A stretch of 64,000 bases of DNA from Nitrospira sp. LK70 (GTDB lineage: Bacteria; Nitrospirota; Nitrospiria; Nitrospirales; Nitrospiraceae), in assembly GCA_011090425.1 (NCBI GenBank), contig PHGD01000032.1, positions 1-64,000 on the forward strand, in the 5' to 3' direction. The notes under the pieces are model-generated. The model was not told the origin of the DNA, did not search any database, and was given only the letters and a program-made list of their open reading frames with translations. Positions within the stretch are counted from its first letter, which is position 1; every line of letters begins with the position of its first letter. Made by a program: the position numbers and the translations under genes. This document shows, in pieces, positions 19,326 through 27,155 of the stretch.

Positions 19326-22300
19326 ATGAGCGAACCACGAAGAATTAACATCTTTCTGTCCTCTCCAACCGACGTGCAACCTGAACGGGAGGCTGCGGAA
19401 CGTGTAGTCGCTCGGCTTGGCGGAATTTATGCCGCTTACGTCGAACTCTCTCTCGAGCGGTGGGAACGGCGCTACTACGAGGCAAGTAAAGGTTTCCAGG
19501 AAAGTATTGCAGAGATGAAGTTTTTCGACCTCGTAATTGGAATCTTGTGGAAGCGCATCGGGAGCGAATTGCCGCCAGACAGATTCCGTCGCTCCGACGG
19601 TCGAATATTCGAGAGCGGCACGGTTTACGAACTTGAGACTGCAGTGGCTGCAAATCATGGCTCCGGACGACCCACCGTTTACGTCTTCAAGAGCACGGGT
19701 CCGGTAACCTATACCGCAGAACGAGTCGATGAGGAGCGAGCACAGAAGGAAGCACTGGATCGGTGGTGGGCTAAAACTTTTCTTGACGAGTCTGGACATT
19801 ACATTGCCGCTTCGAACACTTTCGCCAATACAGAAGATTTCGAGACAAGGGTGGAGAGATGCATTGTCGATTGGCTTGAAGAAAAAGGTCATATTCCAAA
19901 GGGGCCAGTCTGGGATGTGGCCATGCAAGGCTCACCCTATCCTGGACTTGTGGCCTATGATTCAAGCCGCAGCCCGGTATATTTCGGTCGCCAACTTGCC
20001 GTTTCGCAGGCCCGCGAGGAGCTCTTGGCTACGATCACGCGCGAGGGTGCGCTTCCTGCTTTGTTTGTTATCGGTGCGAGTGGCTCAGGCAAATCATCGC
20101 TAGTTCGTGCTGGTGTCCTCCCACAGTTCACTCTTCCTGGTGTTGCTCTAGGAGTCGATCTTTGGCGCATTGTTATTATGGTGCCTTCGGCCGACAGTTT
20201 AGCCACCCTGGCGACACATCTTTTCACCCCTGAAGTGCTCCCCGAACTTTTCTCAGGAGCACATTTCGATTCTGTGCGATGGGCGAAGATGGCTGCAGAA
20301 AGCCCTGATGCCGCCGCAGATGAGATCGTTTGGGCGCTTAATCGTGCTGCGGAAGTAGCTGGTGAAAAGGCGCAAGCAGGCCGTAAACTCAAGGCCCATC
20401 TTCTTCTCGTCGTCGATCAGCTCGAAACTCTATTCGGCACCCCCAACCAGAACGTCTTCACGAAAGTGCTCCATGCCTTAGTGAGTACTCGCCAGGTATG
20501 GTTACTTTCGACCCTACGGAGTGATCGTTATCAAGAACTACAACTTGACCGCGAGCTGCTCGCCCTCAAGCGGGCCGGTGGGACGTATGATTTACCACCA
20601 CCTGGGCTGGCTGAGATTGCAGATATAGTTAAAGGACCTGCTCGCGCAGCAGGTCTCACCTTTGCCGAACGTGATGGAAGATCGCTCGCTCATGTGCTTA
20701 TTGAGGCGGTACCTAACGCAGACGCGCTACCACTATTGCAGATGGCCCTCGCACAACTATTTAAAGCACGCGAAGGTGTCGAGCTCACCTATGCCGCCTA
20801 CGAAGCGATGGGTGGTATTGAAGGAGCGATTGCCGCGCAAGCGAATACCGTCTTTAGTCTAATCCCGTCTGCAGCACAACGGGAGTTGCAGCCTCTCGTA
20901 CATACACTCGTCCAAGATGTTACAAGGGGCGCTGGTGACCAAGTGCGATTCACTTCGCGGACGGCTGACCGTGGAACCTTTGAGACTGGTTCATCACGGA
21001 AGCAGCTCGTTGAGAAAATGGTCAATGGTCGGTTGCTCGTCAGCGACGAGAGTAACCTTCGGGTAGCGCATGAGGCGTTACTCCGGCGCTGGGACCGTGC
21101 ACTGGAATGCTTGAAACGGCTTGCCGATGCGGAGCTGCGCAAGGCACGTTTTCGGATGCTGGCAGCGATCGTCGCTGCTGTCGTGTTCTTAATAGTGGGG
21201 TTTGCAGCCCTTCATCAAACTCGCATTGCAAACCAACAGGAAGCCGAGGCCAATGCCCAGCATCAGGCAGCACAACTGCACTATGCTGAGAGCCTGGTTT
21301 CTCTTGGAACCTCCCTGGGGCAGTCAGCGCGGTGGGCCGAAGCCAAAGCCCGCTATAAAGAAGCCCATGAGGTGTTGAACAAGCTGGGCACATCGACTAT
21401 TACCGCGGATGTAGGTCTCTGGCGTGCGTATCTCAATGCTCCACCGGCTCTCAATACGCTGGTGGGGCATGAAGGCAAGGTCTCCCGCGTTGTGTTCTTA
21501 CCCGACAGCCGTCATATCCTCTCCGGTGGGGAAGACCGCATCTTGCGGCAGTGGGACATTGCTACCGGACGCGCGGTCCGCACCCTCCCTCATTCCGGAG
21601 CCATTATTGCCTTAGCCGTGTCTCATGACGGTCGCTTAGCGGCTACTGCGACTGTCGATGGGGAGAAGTCACAACTCCAATTTATCGACTTAACCACAGG
21701 CAAAATGATTCCTGTCATTCTTGGCGATCATCGCGTGTACGACCTTGCATTCATGCCAGATGGATACACCGTTCTCGACAATTTCCTTCAGTTCTGGGAT
21801 GCCCATACTGGAGAGAGGCGGCGTCAAATTGAGGGCAGCCACAAAGAGAATGTTTTCACGACAAACCACAATATTGCAGTTTCGCCTAACGGTCGGAGGG
21901 CAGTCACGACCGGCTTAGGCATTGTCGGTCCCACCATCTGGGACCTGGAAAAGGGGCGCGTTATACACCAGATCGGAACCGAACAGCGAGCCAGTGGCCA
22001 GCCTAGGTTCTCGGATGATGGTCAACTATTCATGGCCGGCAGTCTTGGAGGAGAAATACGCGTCTGGGAAGTCGAAACAGGAAAACTCCGGACCACATTG
22101 GCTGGGAACAGCGGCAACAAAGGTCATTTTCTGTCACAAGGCAACGATTTTATTGCCTTGAGTGGGGGCCTCGATTACAGCAACGCGCTAAAGTTATGGA
22201 TTTGGGATGGCAGTGAAGCTTCGGTGGCCAAGTTCCTCACTGACCACGAAGCCAAGGTTACTGATTTTGACGTGTCGCCAGACGGGCGTTTCGCCGTCTC

Positions 22301-24101
22301 GGGAGACGAAGGAGGCGGAATAAAGGTTTGGCACATCTCATACGACCGCGAGTTTCAAATTCTTAAGAAACATCCTACAGGCATCAACGACATCGTACTT
22401 TCCCATGACGGGCGATTGGCTTTATCGGCGAGTTGGGACAGCACTATCAGTCTGTGGGACTTAGCAACGGGCCACATACTCGGGAGGTATGTGAGCCCCA
22501 CAGCCAAGCAAGATGCTTCATCGGGAAGCAAGAGCGATCTCAAAGGGGTGCAGGCCGTTGGCTTTCTTCCCGATGAAGATTCATTTGTGTCGGCCAATTA
22601 CGAGGGAGACATCCGTGTGTGGGATCTCTTCAATGGGCAAGTATTGAGCTCCTTCATCGGGCACCAAAAAGCACTCAATGATCTAGCCATCTCTCCTGAC
22701 GGGACCATGGTAGCTTCCGCTAGTGGCGATGAAACTGTGCGACTGTGGAATCTCCAATCTGGACAGCCTCTCCGCACTTTCCCCCATCCGACGCAGGTGG
22801 AATCCGTAATATTCTCCACAGACGGTAATTCCATTTTCTCCGGTGGTTACGATGGCTCTCTCAGGCAATGGGAACTGACCTCAGAGAGGGCCACGGTATT
22901 CACCCCATTGGATTCTGCAAAAACAAAAAATAAATCCCTAGAGTCTATAGCAGTCTTTCCAGATGGTAGGCGGATTCTCACCGGGGCGGACACTACCCTG
23001 CGGCTTTGGGATGTCCCAAACGCCAAGGAGATTCGACCACTCCCCGATCTAGGAGGACGCATCGATAGCATTGCGTTGTTTCCGGATGTTCGATGGACAT
23101 TAGCGGGTGGAGGAAGGAATGATTCGGTAGTAATACAGGATATCGGTAGTGGCAGCGAGGTCGGACATCTTTCAGTCCATTTCGGCAAGGTCCAGTTACA
23201 TGACCATAGACGAACGATTACGAGTGTTGCCATATCAGGTGATAGTGGAAGAGTTGTTTCTGGAGACGATAGCGGCTTGATGCTCACATGGAACCTTTCT
23301 CGAGTCGCCACCTACCGGGACTTTGAGCCACGCCTACTGGCGGCGAGAGAAGCAGCCAAAAATGGGATGGCAGACCCACAATCGTTGGCAACACTTGGGG
23401 AATGGTATGCGTTCCGCGGCGTATGTTCCCGGGCAATCGAATTTCTTGAAAAGGCCCGCCGGAACGGTGCGTCTGTTTCGGCACTTACCCTCGCGCAGTG
23501 CCATTGGGGGAACGATGCTGATGCGGCGATCCAAGAACTAAAAACGGCAGCAGATATGAACGAAATCCCGAAGCGCTATCTCCCCCTCTATGTCGGCGGT
23601 GTGCATCGCAGCCAAGCCGACAACCTCGTGGTCTTGGCGCTGCAGCAGGAGCGCAACCCAGCCGCAGGTCTTGAGACAGTTAAGAGTGCCATAGCAATGT
23701 ACGAAGATCTAGTTCGCGATAACGCCAGCCCCGGACTTGGTCCAGACTTAGCTATTGCCTACAGTGTGGCAGCGCGGCTTCATCTATTGAACCATGCCCC
23801 GAAGGAGACCATTGTACTAGCGAGCAAGGGTTTTGAAGCTGACCCCAATAACGCAATCAATGCTGTTAACCTAGCCCATGGTTACCTCTTTGATAATCAG
23901 TTCGACCGTGCCCAAACAACCTACAAGAAATACAAGGATCTAAAGCTCACCGACGGCACAGGCAGGAGCTTTACTGAAGCAGCGTTGGCCGACTTCGTCC
24001 AGTTCAGAGCAGCCGGTCTGGTGCACCCAGACTTCAAGAAGATCGAGGCTATGTTGGGGGAAAAAGAAGCGAGCGGAGTGTCACCACCGAAGAAAAAGTA
24101 G
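19326..24101 (+). CDS. DUF4062-STAND NTPase-WD40-TPR signalling protein
   Basis: A 1591-residue multidomain protein. Residues 1-120 are DUF4062, a TIR-related fold (INIFLSSPTDVQPERE). A PYPGLVAYD...YFGR linker near 205 introduces an nSTAND1-type P-loop ATPase: Walker A GASGSGKSSLV near 248-258 and Walker B LLLVVDQLETLF near 358-369. A single membrane helix lies near 612-632 (AAIVAAVVFLIVGFAAL). WD40 repeats follow from about 710 to 1325 (for example DGRLAATAT and FLQFWDAHTGER), forming one or two propellers as the sensor part, and the last 250 residues are TPR-like helices. Architectures like this occur in bacterial conflict and immune systems, where the propeller senses a trigger and the NTPase oligomerises. 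The start at 19326 has only a weak ribosome-binding site. Confidence 0.85.
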   Translation: MSEPRRINIFLSSPTDVQPEREAAERVVARLGGIYAAYVELSLERWERRYYEASKGFQESIAEMKFFDLVIGILWKRIGSELPPDRFRRSDGRIFESGTVYELETAVAANHGSGRPTVYVFKSTGPVTYTAERVDEERAQKEALDRWWAKTFLDESGHYIAASNTFANTEDFETRVERCIVDWLEEKGHIPKGPVWDVAMQGSPYPGLVAYDSSRSPVYFGRQLAVSQAREELLATITREGALPALFVIGASGSGKSSLVRAGVLPQFTLPGVALGVDLWRIVIMVPSADSLATLATHLFTPEVLPELFSGAHFDSVRWAKMAAESPDAAADEIVWALNRAAEVAGEKAQAGRKLKAHLLLVVDQLETLFGTPNQNVFTKVLHALVSTRQVWLLSTLRSDRYQELQLDRELLALKRAGGTYDLPPPGLAEIADIVKGPARAAGLTFAERDGRSLAHVLIEAVPNADALPLLQMALAQLFKAREGVELTYAAYEAMGGIEGAIAAQANTVFSLIPSAAQRELQPLVHTLVQDVTRGAGDQVRFTSRTADRGTFETGSSRKQLVEKMVNGRLLVSDESNLRVAHEALLRRWDRALECLKRLADAELRKARFRMLAAIVAAVVFLIVGFAALHQTRIANQQEAEANAQHQAAQLHYAESLVSLGTSLGQSARWAEAKARYKEAHEVLNKLGTSTITADVGLWRAYLNAPPALNTLVGHEGKVSRVVFLPDSRHILSGGEDRILRQWDIATGRAVRTLPHSGAIIALAVSHDGRLAATATVDGEKSQLQFIDLTTGKMIPVILGDHRVYDLAFMPDGYTVLDNFLQFWDAHTGERRRQIEGSHKENVFTTNHNIAVSPNGRRAVTTGLGIVGPTIWDLEKGRVIHQIGTEQRASGQPRFSDDGQLFMAGSLGGEIRVWEVETGKLRTTLAGNSGNKGHFLSQGNDFIALSGGLDYSNALKLWIWDGSEASVAKFLTDHEAKVTDFDVSPDGRFAVSGDEGGGIKVWHISYDREFQILKKHPTGINDIVLSHDGRLALSASWDSTISLWDLATGHILGRYVSPTAKQDASSGSKSDLKGVQAVGFLPDEDSFVSANYEGDIRVWDLFNGQVLSSFIGHQKALNDLAISPDGTMVASASGDETVRLWNLQSGQPLRTFPHPTQVESVIFSTDGNSIFSGGYDGSLRQWELTSERATVFTPLDSAKTKNKSLESIAVFPDGRRILTGADTTLRLWDVPNAKEIRPLPDLGGRIDSIALFPDVRWTLAGGGRNDSVVIQDIGSGSEVGHLSVHFGKVQLHDHRRTITSVAISGDSGRVVSGDDSGLMLTWNLSRVATYRDFEPRLLAAREAAKNGMADPQSLATLGEWYAFRGVCSRAIEFLEKARRNGASVSALTLAQCHWGNDADAAIQELKTAADMNEIPKRYLPLYVGGVHRSQADNLVVLALQQERNPAAGLETVKSAIAMYEDLVRDNASPGLGPDLAIAYSVAARLHLLNHAPKETIVLASKGFEADPNNAINAVNLAHGYLFDNQFDRAQTTYKKYKDLKLTDGTGRSFTEAALADFVQFRAAGLVHPDFKKIEAMLGEKEASGVSPPKKK

Positions 24102-24304
24102 GCGAATGCATTTCGTAGTTTTGATTTAGGGAAGCCCCATTGCTGATTCATCCTTTTGGCCCATTCAGATGCCGTCGTGCCATTGCATGAGGGAGAGAGT
24201 CGTCGGCGTTCCAGTTGCTGACCTTCGCTTCGTGCTGCCTTTTGATCTCGGCGGGGATGCTTAATACGGTTCCATTTTCTATTCTTCGAACAAGGGGGTT
24301 ATGC

Positions 24305-25663
24305 ATGTCTATTCAGAAAGTACCGGCAACAGATCTGCAATACTACTTGGTGTCATACGACAAAGACGGGTGCGAACGTCAGGACGATCCCGACGGTTTG
24401 ATGAGCGCGAGGGCTGAGAAGGCCGTGCGCGAAGAAAACATTACGGATGTCTTCGTTATGAGCCACGGATGGAAAGGGGACATTCCGGCCGCGATTGAGC
24501 AGTACGACCGCTGGATCGGGGCAATGGCCGCGTGTGAGGCCGACCGCAAGGACATCCGCGGACGACGTCCGGGCTTCAAGGCACTCCTGGTTGGGTTTCA
24601 CTGGCCTAGCCAGCCATGGGGAGAAGAGGAGTTCGGGGCAGGCGGAGCCGGTTCGTTTGCACTCGGCGCGGGCGGAAGTGGCGGTGCGATAGGAATCGCC
24701 GAGGCGCTGGATCGGTTCGTCGAGCAGTATGCCGAACGCATTGCGGATACGCCGCGCGCCAGGGAGGCGATTCGCACGATCGTGACGGCAACCATGAATG
24801 CGGGCCCCGGAACCACTGCGCTCCCCCCGGAGGTCGCCGCCGCCTACAGCGTGCTCAACGAGGAAGCGGACATTGACGAACGCGAGGAACGTGAGCCGTT
24901 CGATCCGAACAAAGCCTTCACGAATGCGCGTCTCTCGGCCCGTGCCCTGGGCGGAGGAGCGCCTGGCATACCGTCATTTGGCGGGTTTAGCCTGTCCGGG
25001 CTTTTGTCGCCGCTGCGCCAGATCTCGTTCTGGAAGATGAAGGATCGCGCGCGCAAGTTAGGCGAGAAAGCTGGCTTCGGCCTGCTCAAAGGACTCATGG
25101 CTGCGGTACCAACTGGGCGCGATGTGCGCGTTCACCTGATGGGGCACAGCTTCGGCTGCATCGTCGTCACGAGCATGATCAATGGTCCCGACGGAGCAGG
25201 CGTCCTGCCGCAGCCAGTCAACTCGCTTATGCTGGTCCAGGGTGCCACGTCTTTGTGGGGTTTCTGCATCAAGAGCGACGCTGTGAACAGGCCGGGTTAC
25301 TTTCGCAAGGTCATTGAACAGAACAAAGTCTCGGGGCCGATCGTGACGACCCAGTCGAAGCACGACACTGCGGTCGGGAAGTTTTATCCGATCGCGGCGG
25401 GTGTTGCGTTCCAGACCGCTTTCCCCGGGCAGCTTCCGAAGTACGGCGGCCTCGGTGCGTTTGGTATCCAGGGCGAAGGCCTGATGCTGCACGACCTGGC
25501 CCTCGGCACGAGCAGGCACACCTATAACTTTGAGAAGGCGCACGTCTACAACCTCGAGTGCACGAACGTCATCAAGGAAGGCTCCGGTGCGTCGGGAGCA
25601 CATAGCGACATCGCGAAGCCCGAAGTTGCCCATGCCATGTGGGAAGCCGTGAAGGTGGGTTAG
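24305..25663 (+). CDS. Alpha/beta-hydrolase (lipase/esterase-like), first gene of a protease operon
   Basis: A 452-residue protein. The ATG at 24305 is chosen because a GGGGG-rich ribosome-binding site precedes it and the family-like sequence begins there; the frame is open further upstream. VMSHGWKGD (near 51) looks like the oxyanion region and LMGHSFGC (278-285) is the nucleophile elbow with Ser282. Asp354 (SKHDTAV) and His433 (GAHSDI) are plausible triad partners. Between strands there is a glycine-rich insert (about 106-130) and a second flexible Gly/Pro/Ser stretch (about 213-235), both exposed-linker-like. No signal peptide. The next gene begins 30 bases downstream and encodes a caspase-fold peptidase candidate, so the hydrolase may be a protease-controlled effector; that link is inference. 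Confidence 0.8.
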   Translation: MSIQKVPATDLQYYLVSYDKDGCERQDDPDGLMSARAEKAVREENITDVFVMSHGWKGDIPAAIEQYDRWIGAMAACEADRKDIRGRRPGFKALLVGFHWPSQPWGEEEFGAGGAGSFALGAGGSGGAIGIAEALDRFVEQYAERIADTPRAREAIRTIVTATMNAGPGTTALPPEVAAAYSVLNEEADIDEREEREPFDPNKAFTNARLSARALGGGAPGIPSFGGFSLSGLLSPLRQISFWKMKDRARKLGEKAGFGLLKGLMAAVPTGRDVRVHLMGHSFGCIVVTSMINGPDGAGVLPQPVNSLMLVQGATSLWGFCIKSDAVNRPGYFRKVIEQNKVSGPIVTTQSKHDTAVGKFYPIAAGVAFQTAFPGQLPKYGGLGAFGIQGEGLMLHDLALGTSRHTYNFEKAHVYNLECTNVIKEGSGASGAHSDIAKPEVAHAMWEAVKVG

Positions 25664-25693
25664 GGAAGGGATAAGAGAAAAAGGAAAAGGAAG

Positions 25694-27139
25694 ATGTCCA
25701 ACCCGAAAGTCTTTGTCAACGGCATCAACGGCGCAACCGGGCAATATGACCAGGCGCCGGTTGAAATTGAAGAGCTGGCCCGCGCGCTGCGCGGACAGGA
25801 TCCTCAGTCGATTGCCGCCGCGCATGTGAGCGAGCGCGGGCACAAGCTGAGCCAGCCAGCTTTCGCGCGGGCGTTGCCGTGGGGGGTTGAGCCGCACGAC
25901 GTCGCGCGCGCGGGATGGGGTGTGGTGTTTCACAGGGACGAAACGCAGGATGTCCGTGAAGCTCTGAAGCGGCTCATCACTCATCGGCGGGCCCAGGTGG
26001 GTGTAGATGCGCATGTGCACGAACTGGTCTACCACCCGGGCGAGAGCGCCACGGCATGGTTGGGCCGGCATGAGGTGGCGTGGCATAACATCACACCAAC
26101 CAAGGTTCCATACTATCTCCTCTGGGTAGGTTCGCCAGAGCGGATGCCGTTCGAAGTCGTCCGTGAAATTGATTCCGATTACTCTGTGGGGCTGCTTGAT
26201 CTCGAGACGCCTGAGGACTACAAGCGGTACGTAAACAACGTGATCGCCTACGAGACTTCGCCTGTCGCCAACGGCCGCGAAGCAGTGTTTTTCGGCACGC
26301 GCCATCTGTGCGATGACGCCACGATGCTGAGCGCTGATTGGCTGATCGGCCCGTTGACCGACGGCGTGGCAGCGAGCGGTTCAACGCCAGCCGATCCCGC
26401 CGTGGCACCACAGCTGGGTTTCCGGCAGCGGAAGATCATCTCGGAGCACGCGACGCGACAGGCGCTTATCGATGTCTTGACTGCATCGGGGCCGCCCCCC
26501 TCACTGCTATTCACGGCAACCCACGGCATGGTGTGGCCGAACGGACATGCGCAGCAGCTCGCCGCTCAGGGCGCGCTGCTCTGTCAAGATTGGCCGGGAT
26601 TCGGCGCGATGGCTCCTGCGCACTATTTTTCCGCGGCGGATGTGCCGGCGGCCGCGCGTCTGGCCGGGATGATTACGTTCCATTTCGCGTGCTACGGAGC
26701 CGGTACACCCGTGACCGACGAGTACGCCTTCGAGCGCGGCGTGGCGCCTCCGGCAATCGCTCCGCGACCATTCACGGCTGCGCTACTGCGCAGATTGCTC
26801 ACGCACCCCTTGGGCGGTGCGCTGGCGTGCATCGGTCACATTGAGCGAGCGTGGGGATATTCGATCACCGGTGGTGTGCAGAGTCCTCAGATTAGAGCCT
26901 TTCAAAAGGCAATCGCCCAGATCCTCGTCGGCAAGCCGGTCGGCCTGGCCGTCCAGGAATTCAACGACCTCTGCGCTACGCTCTCCAATGTGCTGACGCG
27001 CCAGCTTGGCAATATCCATCACGGCATGGCGGTGGATGATGTCGAGCTGGTATCAACGTGGACGCATCGCAACGATGCCGCAGGATTCGTTCTACTGGGG
27101 GATCCGGCGGTTCGCCTGAGAGTCAACGATCTTGTCTGA
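25694..27139 (+). CDS. Caspase/gingipain-fold (C25-like) peptidase candidate
   Basis: A 481-residue protein with an AAGGAAAAGGAAG ribosome-binding region. The last 230 residues look like a clan-CD cysteine peptidase: a hydrophobic strand ending in His-Gly (LLFTATHGMV, His277), and a second strand ending in Cys (ITFHFACYGAG, Cys333), with the closing GDPAVRL motif often seen at the end of C25 and CHAT domains. His-Cys spacing and strand contexts match the dyad of this clan. The first 230 residues are unassigned. No signal peptide or pro-region of secreted gingipains is present, so an intracellular role is more likely. It lies between the hydrolase and the CHAT gene in one operon. Family assignment is from motifs only. 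Confidence 0.65.
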   Translation: MSNPKVFVNGINGATGQYDQAPVEIEELARALRGQDPQSIAAAHVSERGHKLSQPAFARALPWGVEPHDVARAGWGVVFHRDETQDVREALKRLITHRRAQVGVDAHVHELVYHPGESATAWLGRHEVAWHNITPTKVPYYLLWVGSPERMPFEVVREIDSDYSVGLLDLETPEDYKRYVNNVIAYETSPVANGREAVFFGTRHLCDDATMLSADWLIGPLTDGVAASGSTPADPAVAPQLGFRQRKIISEHATRQALIDVLTASGPPPSLLFTATHGMVWPNGHAQQLAAQGALLCQDWPGFGAMAPAHYFSAADVPAAARLAGMITFHFACYGAGTPVTDEYAFERGVAPPAIAPRPFTAALLRRLLTHPLGGALACIGHIERAWGYSITGGVQSPQIRAFQKAIAQILVGKPVGLAVQEFNDLCATLSNVLTRQLGNIHHGMAVDDVELVSTWTHRNDAAGFVLLGDPAVRLRVNDLV

Positions 27140-27155
27140 GCGCGAGGAGGCCCGC

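Noticed and set aside
25058..26305. Long 415-codon open frame on the minus strand
   Set aside because: It is antisense to the hydrolase and peptidase genes. High G+C lowers stop frequency here; the plus strand has the family motifs and ribosome-binding sites.
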